A DNA stretch of 64,000 bases. Origin: JAGTVG01 sp963820995 (GTDB lineage Bacteria > Bacteroidota > Bacteroidia > Cytophagales > Cyclobacteriaceae). The DNA is taken from the NCBI GenBank assembly GCA_963820995.1, contig CAWGCL010000012.1:124001-188000 (forward strand), written 5' to 3'. Shown one piece after another: positions 8,474-16,704 of the stretch (the stretch's first letter is position 1; each line of letters opens with the position of its first letter). A program made the position numbers and the translations under genes. The notes below the pieces were generated by a model. The model was not told the origin of the DNA. It did no database searches and saw nothing but the letters and a program-made list of their open reading frames with translations.

Positions 8474-9046
8474 ATGGATTATATAATTATCGTAGTTTCA
8501 GCAATTTTTATAAATAACATTCTGCTTGCACAGTTTCTGGGCGTATGCCCATTTTTGGGAGTATCCAATAAATTATCTACCTCCTTTGGAATGACGGGAG
8601 CTGTAATGTTTGTAATGACATTAGCCACAATTGTTACTTACCTGATCAACCATTATATCCTGTCTCCATTTAATATTGGATTCCTGCAGACCATCAGTTA
8701 TATTCTAGTAATAGCAGCTCTTGTGCAAATGGTTGAGATCATTCTAAAAAAAGTGAGCCCGGCACTCTTCCAGGCTTTAGGTGTATACCTTCCACTTATT
8801 ACCACCAACTGCGCCATTCTGGGTGTGGCTATTCTGGTGATTCAGAAAGAATACAACCTGATTGAAAGCGTTGTTTTCGCTGTTTCAAATGCAATTGGAT
8901 TTGGCCTGGCGCTGGTATTATTTGCCGGGATAAGAGAACATATGGACCTTGCTGAAGTACCAGCAGGTATTCGGGGAGTCCCTGCCGCATTAATTGTTGC
9001 CGGATTGTTATCTTTAGCCTTCATGGGCTTTACTGGTATTGTTTAA
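8474..9046 (+). CDS. rnfA: Rnf complex subunit RnfA
   Basis: Integral membrane partner of RnfE. It is 190 residues with about six helices. The NNILLAQFLGVCPFLGVS segment (about residues 14-31) and the YLPLITTNCAILGVA segment (about residues 104-118) hold the two conserved cysteines that mirror those in RnfE. It is the last canonical subunit of this rseC-rnfBCDGEA set. All six structural subunits are therefore present and uninterrupted, and two further redox genes follow on the same strand with short gaps. Confidence 0.96.
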   Translation: MDYIIIVVSAIFINNILLAQFLGVCPFLGVSNKLSTSFGMTGAVMFVMTLATIVTYLINHYILSPFNIGFLQTISYILVIAALVQMVEIILKKVSPALFQALGVYLPLITTNCAILGVAILVIQKEYNLIESVVFAVSNAIGFGLALVLFAGIREHMDLAEVPAGIRGVPAALIVAGLLSLAFMGFTGIV

Positions 9047-9074
9047 TTTCATAACTTGAATAAAAAGAAAACTC

Positions 9075-10058
9075 ATGATAAACCTGTCAACAAATTATAT
9101 GGGGCTCAACTTAAGAAACCCCATAATCATATCAAGTTGCAGCCTTAGCCATAGTGCTGAAGGTGTAAAACGATTGGCAGATGCCGGTGCCGGTGCAGTC
9201 GTGCTCAAATCTTTGTTTGAAGAACAGATCCTGGCGGATGTCAAGAAGCTGGAGTTAGAATCTTCTGCAGTAACACACCCTGAAGAGATAGACTACCTCA
9301 GACAGATGGGAATGAGTCAGAAATCTGATGAGTACCTGAAGATCATTGAGAAATCCAAAGAAGCCGTCGACATACCGGTAATAGCCAGTGTTAATTGCGT
9401 ATCTGACAAGTCCTGGACCGACTATGCCAAATACATCGAAGCTGTTGGAGCGGATGCCCTGGAGCTTAATATCGCTTTGATGCCTAAGGATCCAAAAGAA
9501 GACCCAAATGATGTTGAAAAGAAAATATTCAGGATCATAGAAGTGGTCAAGCACAATATAAATATTCCTGTTGCAGTTAAAATCGGGCCATACTTTACAT
9601 CCATGACTCGTGTGGCCGAGGGAATAAGAAAAAGTGGGGCAAGTGGATTGGTTCTGTTTAACAGATTTTATCAGCCTGATATAAATATTGACACCTATGA
9701 GTTCCAATCTAAAAACAGGTATTCTTCTCCAGGCGAAATGTCGCATTCACTCCGCTGGATAGCCATATTATTCGAGAAGTTCGGTGGAAGCTTGGCAGGG
9801 AATACCGGGATCCATGATGGGGAGGCGGTAGTGAAGCAATTGCTGGCTGGTGCTTCTGCTGTAGAGATTTGTTCCACATTATATATTAACGGATTGGGAG
9901 AGATTGAACTCATGCTCACATTTCTCGAAAAATGGATGCGTAAAAACGGTTACAGAGACCTGGATGAATTCAGGGGGAAAATCAGTCAGAAAAACGCACT
10001 TCAACCTGAATATTTCGAAAGACAGCAGTATATTAGGGCCCTCGTTGGGATAGATTAA
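9075..10058 (+). CDS. Dihydroorotate dehydrogenase-like flavoprotein
   Basis: A TIM-barrel FMN enzyme of the dihydroorotate/dihydropyrimidine dehydrogenase superfamily, 327 residues. It opens with LSTNYMGLNLRNPIIISSC. Visible barrel motifs are ADAGAGAVVLKSLFEEQI, PVIASVNCVS, ALELNIALMPKD, PVAVKIGPYFT and GNTGIHDGEAVVKQLLAGASAVEICS, the last being a phosphate-binding end of the barrel. In Bacteroidota this subgroup is annotated dihydroorotate dehydrogenase-like and is often found near ferredoxin-dependent enzymes rather than pyrimidine genes, so I do not assign pyrD. It lies 28 bases after rnfA and 11 bases before the rhodanese, so it is probably in the Rnf transcript. Confidence 0.8.
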   Translation: MINLSTNYMGLNLRNPIIISSCSLSHSAEGVKRLADAGAGAVVLKSLFEEQILADVKKLELESSAVTHPEEIDYLRQMGMSQKSDEYLKIIEKSKEAVDIPVIASVNCVSDKSWTDYAKYIEAVGADALELNIALMPKDPKEDPNDVEKKIFRIIEVVKHNINIPVAVKIGPYFTSMTRVAEGIRKSGASGLVLFNRFYQPDINIDTYEFQSKNRYSSPGEMSHSLRWIAILFEKFGGSLAGNTGIHDGEAVVKQLLAGASAVEICSTLYINGLGEIELMLTFLEKWMRKNGYRDLDEFRGKISQKNALQPEYFERQQYIRALVGID

Positions 10059-10069
10059 AAAAACAATCA

Positions 10070-10396
10070 ATGTTAGAGTACTTAAAAAACTTACTGGGTA
10101 TAGGTAAGCGAAGGGAATTATTATTGGAAGCAATTCGTCAGGGATCCTATATTATTGACGTGCGTACCCCACAGGAATACAGAATGGGTCATATACAACA
10201 AGCTGTAAATATACCCCTTGAACTAATATCAAAAAACGCAGACAAAATTGCCAAGATTGACAAACCGATCATCACTTGTTGCCAGAGCGGTGCCCGCAGC
10301 GGTCGTGCAGCCCGCAGGTTGCGTAATAAAGGAATCCATGAAGTCCTTAACGGTGGTGGTTGGGTTTCATTGAAAGACCTCATCAGGGAAGCATAA
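10070..10396 (+). CDS. Rhodanese-like domain protein
   Basis: Single-domain sulfurtransferase-type protein of 108 residues. Motifs in order: DVRTPQEY near residue 30, GHIQQAVNIPL at residues 40-50, and the active-site loop CQSGARS with catalytic C71, preceded by another cysteine C70. The protein lacks a signal peptide, so it should be cytoplasmic. It follows the dihydroorotate-dehydrogenase-like gene by 11 bases and looks like the last gene of the Rnf operon. Sulfur transfer to Fe-S biogenesis is possible but not shown by the sequence. Confidence 0.9.
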   Translation: MLEYLKNLLGIGKRRELLLEAIRQGSYIIDVRTPQEYRMGHIQQAVNIPLELISKNADKIAKIDKPIITCCQSGARSGRAARRLRNKGIHEVLNGGGWVSLKDLIREA

Positions 10397-10445
10397 ATAT
10401 CAGCACAAATTCTTACCTTTATAACTCATTGTGATATTTTTAATA
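10397..10445 (+). terminator. Weak terminator candidate after the Rnf operon
   Basis: ATATCA at 10397 pairs with TGATAT near 10432, with partial extension through CAA/TTG and a bulge, and TTTTT follows. The loop is long and the stem AT-rich, so this is only a candidate. Confidence 0.3.
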
Positions 10446-10480
10446 TATCAATTCTTATATTATTTTTTATAATCAATACT

Positions 10481-11983
10481 ATGATAAAATCAATAAACAT
10501 AATATTAATAGTCTTTCTGATAGCTTTTTTGAGTTGCAATCCTAATAAGGGCCTTAAAGACAATTCTCAACTTGTAACACCAGAATCCCGGGGAATTTCG
10601 TCAAAAGCAATAATTGATTTTATAGATGCAGCTGAAAATGAGCGGCCGGATGATCTGCATAGTTTTATCATCATGAGGCATGGCTGGAAAATAGCCGAAG
10701 GTTATTGGTCACCATATAATGAAGAAAGTAATCATATGCTATTTTCATTAAGTAAAAGTTTCACATCCACAGCGATTGGAATTGCACAGGACGAAGGCCT
10801 ATTGTCAATCTATGATCCTGTAACATCCTTCTTTCCCGAATCCCTTCCTGATTCAATTAGTCCTAACCTTAAAGCCATGCGTATTAAGGACCTGTTGAGG
10901 ATGAGTACAGGACATGACCAGGATGCTAGTGGCAGGTTACGGGCCGAGGGGAAAAACTGGGTGGAAGCTTTTCTCTCCCTTTCGGTAGAACACAAGCCAG
11001 GCACCCATTTTGTTTATAACAGTGCGGCTACCTATATGTTGTCAGCGATCATCCAGAAAGTAACAGGCGAGACATTATTACAATATTTAACACCAAGATT
11101 ATTCGAGCCGCTGGGAATTACAAATCCAAAATGGGATGAAGATCCGGATGGAATCAATGTAGGGGGTTGGGGATTGAATGTGAGGACAAAGGATATTGCA
11201 AGTCTTGGACAATTGTATTTACAGAAGGGACTCTGGAACGGTGAGCAACTTATATCTAAAGATTGGGTAAAAGAGGCCACTTCATTACAGACATCAAATG
11301 GCAGTAATCCGGATAGTGATTGGGACCAGGGATATGGATATCAATTCTGGCAATGCCGTCATGGCCTGTATCGGGGAGATGGGGCATTCGGACAATATTG
11401 CATTGTGATGCCGGAACAGGAGGCAGTCGTAGCCATAACTTCAGGGACGAATGATATGCAGGCGATCATGAACCTCGTCTGGGATCACCTTCTACCCGCT
11501 TTCCAGGATGAAGCCTTACCGGATGACGAGGATAGCTATTCTTCATTAAAGAATAAACTTGCGGAATTGGCTATGTCAACCATTGAAGGGAAGAATTCTT
11601 CTCCAATTGCTGAAAGTATTTCCGGGAAAAAATATGAATTGGAAGATAACATTCTCAGAATGAAGAGCATAACATTTGATTTATCCGATACAGATAATAA
11701 TATCACTTTTGAAGGCATTGATGAAACCATAACAGTCCCCATTGGATTTGAATCAACGGAACAAGGCGAGATGCTATTTCCTCAATATGGCAAACAGCCC
11801 ATAGAATCAACCGGTGCCTGGATTTCAGATAATACATATAAAATGAAAATGTATTATTATGAAACTCCTTTCAACCTGAATATTGATTTTATTTTTGCAG
11901 ACGATGTTATGACTGCTGATATTGCGATGAACATATCGTTCGGTTCCGGCAATTTACCTCAACTTAAGGGCAAGGTAATGTAA
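10481..11983 (+). CDS. Serine hydrolase, beta-lactamase/esterase (class C) family lipoprotein
   Basis: Secreted serine hydrolase of the penicillin-binding-protein/class C beta-lactamase fold, 500 residues. A hydrophobic N-terminus ends in a lipobox-like LSC at C19, so it is probably an outer-envelope lipoprotein. The nucleophile motif SxxK is S89-L-S-K92, and a YNS motif at residues 179-181 is the expected second catalytic element. The catalytic fold continues to about residue 345, and the rest forms a beta-rich C-terminal domain of about 140 residues. The substrate is unknown; these proteins are often esterases or amide hydrolases. It is monocistronic, with a sulfatase following after 89 bases. 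Confidence 0.88.
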   Translation: MIKSINIILIVFLIAFLSCNPNKGLKDNSQLVTPESRGISSKAIIDFIDAAENERPDDLHSFIIMRHGWKIAEGYWSPYNEESNHMLFSLSKSFTSTAIGIAQDEGLLSIYDPVTSFFPESLPDSISPNLKAMRIKDLLRMSTGHDQDASGRLRAEGKNWVEAFLSLSVEHKPGTHFVYNSAATYMLSAIIQKVTGETLLQYLTPRLFEPLGITNPKWDEDPDGINVGGWGLNVRTKDIASLGQLYLQKGLWNGEQLISKDWVKEATSLQTSNGSNPDSDWDQGYGYQFWQCRHGLYRGDGAFGQYCIVMPEQEAVVAITSGTNDMQAIMNLVWDHLLPAFQDEALPDDEDSYSSLKNKLAELAMSTIEGKNSSPIAESISGKKYELEDNILRMKSITFDLSDTDNNITFEGIDETITVPIGFESTEQGEMLFPQYGKQPIESTGAWISDNTYKMKMYYYETPFNLNIDFIFADDVMTADIAMNISFGSGNLPQLKGKVM

Positions 11984-12028
11984 TCAGCTGATCTTGCATG
12001 CGATTGAAATTATTGAAAATGGAAAGGG

Positions 12029-12036
12029 TATATTTG
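12029..12036 (+). promoter_or_regulatory. Possible -7 element before the sulfatase gene
   Basis: TATATTTG fits TAnnTTTG and lies 37 bases before the start codon. A TTG at 12004-12006 is about 22 bases upstream and could be the -33 box. This is a motif match only. Confidence 0.35.
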
Positions 12037-12072
12037 GATTATGTCATCTCATTATCATTAAAATAAAGAGAA

Positions 12073-13587
12073 ATGAAAACAAATATTGCTTCAATCATAT
12101 CGGTTTCCTTGTTTTTCAACCTGATGTTCATCTTTGGATGCAATACTCAGGAAGATAATGCTGAATCACAGAACCGGCCGAACATCATCTGGCTGATGTC
12201 CGAGGACATAAGCAATGATCTGGCATGTTATGGGATGGATGGAGTACAAACACCCAATCTCGACAAATTAGCAGGTGAAGGGATCCGATATATGAATTGT
12301 TTTTCTACCAACCCGATTTGTTCACCAAACAGGTCAGCTATGCTGGTAGGTGCACATCAGAATATGATCAAGGCACAGCACCATCGCAGCAACCGGGAGA
12401 TCCCTTTAATGGATCCATACAAACCAATTACCTATTGGCTTCGGAAGGCGGGATATACCTGTATCCTTGGCCATGAAGATGTAATGGGAAAAGGCCGTAA
12501 GATTGATGTGAATTTCAAACATGAACGTCTGGGGCCCTACGATGGAGTCCAAAAGTTTGGAATTTTTGACAAACTGGATACCTTAGATCCGGATGATCAG
12601 CCCTTTTTCGCACAGATCCAATTGGCTGTCACCCATCGGGGGGATTGGTGGAACAGGGTAAGGGAGGAGTCAGAGGACAGGGTAGATACGGCTGAGATCA
12701 GTCTGCCGGAGTATTTTGCTGATCATCATGTAATCAAAGAAGACTGGGCCAGATATCTCGATCAGATCGAGTATATGGACAATGAAATAGGTCTGATCAT
12801 GGAAGATCTGAAGGAAAAAGGAATGGCTGATAATACAATTGTAATATTCATTGGAGATAATGGCCGCTGCAATATTCGTGGCAAAGGATACCTGCATGAT
12901 CCTGGATTAAGGATCCCTCTCATTGTGCGGTGGCCCAGGGGGCTTGAACAAGGGTTGGTAAGTGAACAAGTAGTAAGTGTGACCGATATATCCGCTTCTA
13001 TCCTTAAGTTAGCTGGGGCTGAATTGCCTGAGTACCTAACAGGGATACCATTTATCGGTGTGGAGTCCAGCCGGGACCATGTGATCTCAGCACGGGACCT
13101 TTGGGATGAAGTGATGGAAAAATCCAGAAGTGTAAGTACAAAAAGGTATAAGTACATACGCAATGACATGCCGGCTGTGCCTTTTGATGCTGCACAGGCT
13201 TACCTGGAATTTTACAGGCCTGCAGTACATGTTATGCGAACATTGAACGAGCAGGGGAAATTGAATGAGGACCAGCGTTTTTTCTTTGGTCCTGATAAGC
13301 CGGTTGAAGAATTATATGATCTGCTGGAGGATCCCCATGAATTGAAAAACCTGGCCGGAAACCCGGAATATTTGGATATTCTGAGTGATCTCAGGGAGAA
13401 ACTGGAATCGTGGGAAAGAGAACTTCCTCAAACTGATGAAACAGATTTTGAGTTTGTCCACCCCTCTGCAGTAGATGTCCTGGAATGGGTTAAGAAAGAG
13501 AAACCGCAGTTATATCAGGAAATGTTGGATGGTAAAGAAATCGGATTTGGTACTTTATCGCGTGAGTACAGTGAAAGTTTGAAATAA
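12073..13587 (+). CDS. Secreted sulfatase (type I, formylglycine)
   Basis: Sulfatase-family hydrolase of 504 residues with an N-terminal lipoprotein signal (C23 after IFG). The metal site begins at SEDISNDLACYG. The formylglycine signature CxPxR reads C83-S-P-N-R87, so the protein can be matured by an anaerobic-type or FGE-type sulfatase-maturating enzyme. Further conserved parts are HRGDWW, IFIGDNGRCNIRGKG and the C-terminal ELYDLLEDPHELKNLAGNPEY segment found in many sulfatases. It probably removes sulfate from a sulfated glycan or related ester in the periplasm. The exact SulfAtlas subfamily and the substrate cannot be read by eye. Confidence 0.92.
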   Translation: MKTNIASIISVSLFFNLMFIFGCNTQEDNAESQNRPNIIWLMSEDISNDLACYGMDGVQTPNLDKLAGEGIRYMNCFSTNPICSPNRSAMLVGAHQNMIKAQHHRSNREIPLMDPYKPITYWLRKAGYTCILGHEDVMGKGRKIDVNFKHERLGPYDGVQKFGIFDKLDTLDPDDQPFFAQIQLAVTHRGDWWNRVREESEDRVDTAEISLPEYFADHHVIKEDWARYLDQIEYMDNEIGLIMEDLKEKGMADNTIVIFIGDNGRCNIRGKGYLHDPGLRIPLIVRWPRGLEQGLVSEQVVSVTDISASILKLAGAELPEYLTGIPFIGVESSRDHVISARDLWDEVMEKSRSVSTKRYKYIRNDMPAVPFDAAQAYLEFYRPAVHVMRTLNEQGKLNEDQRFFFGPDKPVEELYDLLEDPHELKNLAGNPEYLDILSDLREKLESWERELPQTDETDFEFVHPSAVDVLEWVKKEKPQLYQEMLDGKEIGFGTLSREYSESLK

Positions 13588-13599
13588 CTTAATCAGGAG

Positions 13600-13745
13600 C
13601 TGGAATTAACTGAATTGAATGTACGTGAATTGATTTGAATTGCATGGAATTTAGTGGATTGGATTGGAATTGAGATGAAATTGTGTGGAAGTGTGATGAA
13701 TCGAGTAGAAATTCTATGGAATTGGGCTAAAATTGAAAGTAATCT
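13600..13745. repeat. C-poor GAATTG-rich degenerate repeat tract
   Basis: Between two convergent genes the plus strand runs for about 145 bases through loosely repeated words such as tgaattgaatg, gtgaattgattt, tggattggattgg, tggaattgag and atggaattggg, with very few cytosines. The unit length is irregular. It looks like a decayed simple repeat and no gene is visible. Confidence 0.55.
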
Positions 13746-13750
13746 AAATC

Positions 13751-14530
13751 TTAATTCGATTTCCTCAGTTTCCTTTGTTCCCTTCCATCTGCCCAGCGAA
13801 AGTCAAGCACGAATTCATTACCTTCCACCGTCACAATCATTCTTATAAAATCATTCCTTGTTACAGGAAAGAATACCTTCCCCCTGAAGGTCTGGCCAGG
13901 CATGATTATCCCTTCCTCAAGGATCTCACCTGGCAGGAAGTGAAGGTCTTCACTGGCTTGCATGGCTGTTATGGCTGATTGTTCCCTGACCACATCCATT
14001 GCAGCAAGACCACCTACTGTCACCATGCTGCGGATAGCCTCCTGAGAAAAGAATTTTGAACTGGCTTCTACTGGCACGCCTTTAGAAGCCATGGCTACAT
14101 CAAATACCAGTAATCCCGCACTTAAGATACCTGTAATGAGATTGGTCCTCTTTTGGCTTTTGACTTTATTTTCAAAATATCGTGCTACCTCTTTTTCGGT
14201 TAGTGCATAATGTTTTTTCAAATTAGCCTCCAATTCTGTACTGTATCCATCCTGATAATCGAGAGGGAAGGGAGAATTCGAGGCTATATAATAGGCCTCT
14301 TCGGGATCAAATCGTAACCGATGATCAGTTTCATTTTTAACTTCAACATCAAAAACAATTTGCCGGTCATTCACTTCGATGTTTTCCGCAATTATTACAA
14401 TCCCCTGATAATCCAGCCAATTGTGTTTTTTACTATCGACTTTTGAATCGAACCATCCGGGAACCAATATCTGACTGGTACAGGATGAAAATGTCAGGAC
14501 TAAAAAATAAAGAATAATACGAGCTTTCAT
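13751..14530 (-). CDS. Unrecognised lipoprotein
   Basis: From the ATG at 14530 the protein has 259 residues and begins with a lipoprotein signal peptide whose lipobox ends FSSC. Ten further codons upstream in frame lack signal-like character. The mature part has a WLDYQGIVIIAENIEVNDRQIVFDVEVKN beta-like region (given here in parts: WLDYQGIVII, then VNDRQIVFDVEV), a central hydrophobic Gly/Ala-rich stretch (about residues 135-158) that could insert in a membrane, and a C-terminal beta-rich segment with PGQTFRGKVFFP. I do not recognise the family. It is convergent with the sulfatase gene. Confidence 0.7.
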   Translation of the reverse strand: MKARIILYFLVLTFSSCTSQILVPGWFDSKVDSKKHNWLDYQGIVIIAENIEVNDRQIVFDVEVKNETDHRLRFDPEEAYYIASNSPFPLDYQDGYSTELEANLKKHYALTEKEVARYFENKVKSQKRTNLITGILSAGLLVFDVAMASKGVPVEASSKFFSQEAIRSMVTVGGLAAMDVVREQSAITAMQASEDLHFLPGEILEEGIIMPGQTFRGKVFFPVTRNDFIRMIVTVEGNEFVLDFRWADGREQRKLRKSN

Positions 14531-14840
14531 GGTAGTGGTTTGTAATATTAATTGCAGCAAGCTTCATGCCAGGTCAGGTAATTCAAGATACAAAATATTA
14601 TATTCTAATCAAATTTTTGCCATTTGTAAGAACTTACGCTATCAGGATTGATGAATCTGTTTTAGATCACAGGAATCTGTATCATAATATTTCTGTTATC
14701 TCCTACATAGATAAGCTTCGTATCCCAAACGAACCAATGTATAATACCTTGCTTTCAGCATTTGGATAAATAAAATGAATGAACCTTTTCTATTCCTTAT
14801 GAGAGAATGAAAGTATCAGGCCACCGATGAAGAAAGGCAA

Positions 14841-16325
14841 TTAATCCCCAAAGGCGTAGAGAAAGGAATCTGTTCTTATGTAAAGTTTATTGTCCACAAT
14901 AGCGGGGCTAGCCAGGATCTTTTCTTCAAAATTTCTGGTAGAAATGATTTTCAGTTCATCACCAGATGCCAGAACCACTACTTTGCCATTATGGGCGGAA
15001 ATATAGATCTGATCATTCGCAGCCACAGGGGAAGCAAAATACGGTCCGGTTCCTTTTATTCTAGTCTTGTAAATGAGTTCGCCGGTTTGTGCATTCACAC
15101 AACTAAGATAACCCCCGTTCTTTATAATATAAATCCGGTCTTTAAAATATAGCGGCGAAGGAACTTCCGCAACATTTTCTGTTTCTCTCCATAGCAGATG
15201 ACTTGCTGAAATATCCCCTTTTCCACCTGGTTTGAAAGCCACAATGCCATGATCAATAGCCATACAGAAATCCAGATATCTTTGCAGTTCCATTTTATCT
15301 AAGAGCCTATCCTTATCGGTATCAAACCAGTTCCAAACCTCAGTATGTTTACCACTGGATTCATTATCTACGCCATCATTTTTTGGTTTCTGTACTGGAA
15401 ATAATGATTCCGGGAACTCATTTCTACTGATGAATCCGTCATTGTTAACATCATATTTAAGCAGAAATTCTTCCCTTCCCATATTTATATCCGGATAGTC
15501 CAGATGGCCGAGATAATGCCAGGTATTTACATACAGGTTATCCATATGAACAATGGGTGTGCTTTCTCCATGGGTTTTTATCAAAGCATACCAGCTTCTG
15601 GAACCATCGTTAATACTATACCCGGCAATAAATCCTTCACAATGGACCACCACGTCTTTACCCCACATTACAGGTGTAGAATATCCCGCCTCTATCAGTG
15701 TCTGTTTCCAAGCCTCTTCTCCGGAACTGCTATTCAATGCCAGAAGATAACGCTCCTTTGTAGCTAAGCGTCGTACCAGCAGAATAATCTTATCACCTGC
15801 CAGGATGGGGGAAGTCCCTGATCCGAATTTATCGGTGTTGACAGGTAATTCATAAGTCCAGATTTCATTTCCTTCAAAGTCATAACATAACAATCCATAA
15901 GAACCAAAATGAACATATATTCTATTCCCATCTGTAGCCGGTGTGGCATCGGCCGGATTAGCAGAAGCATGATATGGTTCAATTTCTTTTGCTGGAACAA
16001 TACGGTTCCAGAGCAGCTTTCCATCCAATCTGTTAAAGCACATAACCTGAAGTTGCTGGCTGTCCTTATCAAATCCAGTCAGAAAGATCCTTTCTTCCCA
16101 AATGCAGGGTGATGATGCACCTGTAAGAAGCTCTGATTTCCAGATTAACTTCTCCGGAGATTCCAGATCAACCGGTGGTACCTGACCGGGTTGTGCAACT
16201 CCTGAACAGTTGATTCCCCTGAATTGAGGCCATATGTTCCTGATTGTATCTTGTGGTAAAACGGATCGACTCAATAACACAAGTGATACAAATAACAGGC
16301 ATGAAAATAATAAATGATTTTTCAT
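14841..16325 (-). CDS. PQQ-type beta-propeller protein with inserted EF-hands
   Basis: Secreted propeller protein of about 494 residues, starting at the ATG at 16325, which opens a signal peptide. Propeller repeats of the PQQ/BamB type appear as WPQFRG, GKLLWNR, YDFEGNEIW, SSSGEEAW, NDGSRSWYA and QTGELIYKT. Between blades, at about residues 285-345, two EF-hand-like calcium loops occur: DVNNDGFISRNE and DTDKDRLLDKME. The combination of a propeller without an alcohol-dehydrogenase catalytic core and EF-hands points to a calcium-dependent binding or scaffold protein rather than a classic quinoprotein. It stands alone, between the lipoprotein and a broken oxidoreductase gene. Confidence 0.8.
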   Translation of the reverse strand: MKNHLLFSCLLFVSLVLLSRSVLPQDTIRNIWPQFRGINCSGVAQPGQVPPVDLESPEKLIWKSELLTGASSPCIWEERIFLTGFDKDSQQLQVMCFNRLDGKLLWNRIVPAKEIEPYHASANPADATPATDGNRIYVHFGSYGLLCYDFEGNEIWTYELPVNTDKFGSGTSPILAGDKIILLVRRLATKERYLLALNSSSGEEAWKQTLIEAGYSTPVMWGKDVVVHCEGFIAGYSINDGSRSWYALIKTHGESTPIVHMDNLYVNTWHYLGHLDYPDINMGREEFLLKYDVNNDGFISRNEFPESLFPVQKPKNDGVDNESSGKHTEVWNWFDTDKDRLLDKMELQRYLDFCMAIDHGIVAFKPGGKGDISASHLLWRETENVAEVPSPLYFKDRIYIIKNGGYLSCVNAQTGELIYKTRIKGTGPYFASPVAANDQIYISAHNGKVVVLASGDELKIISTRNFEEKILASPAIVDNKLYIRTDSFLYAFGD

Positions 16326-16352
16326 AATCTTTTTATCCGATTTAACAGACAA

Positions 16353-16704
16353 TTATTTGTCAAGAGCCCCTTAGGAAGCCAATATAACAAGATAAGAATT
16401 CATGGTAACAGATACAAAACCTGATAGATGTATTGTCTTTTGAGTAATGCAAGCAACACGCCCGAAATCATCCCAGGATACACATCATTTTGTCGACGAA
16501 GAAATTGATCGGTTGGAAAACAAGGAAGAGTTATAGCTTTGATTAGGCTATAACCTTAAATTCCGTTTCATTTTGTATATGGCAGTTGGATTAAGCTATG
16601 ACAATTATACACCAGAAATATCTTCTATGAAGAATCCGTCAAAAAATCAAGTTTTATGCTTATTAGCTTGTGTAAGAACTAATAAAGCAAACCCTTAAGA
16701 CGAA
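16353..16704. other. Intergenic region with a small ORF and a hairpin
   Basis: About 350 bases without a clear gene. A 29-codon plus-strand frame at 16447-16536 begins MQATRPKSS and ends NKEEL, with a strongly hydrophilic C-terminus. Its stop codon lies inside a perfect 8-base inverted repeat, GTTATAGC/GCTATAAC at 16530-16554. Neither is strong enough to call a gene or a terminator. Confidence 0.3.

Noticed and set aside
9075..10058. True pyrD (dihydroorotate dehydrogenase of pyrimidine synthesis)
   Set aside because: There are no pyrimidine genes around and the sequence fits the DHOD-like subgroup in Bacteroidota; gene order points to redox metabolism with Rnf.
13600..13745. GAATTG tract as a CRISPR array
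   Set aside because: Units are irregular and short, with no constant repeat and no spacers, and there are no cas genes nearby.
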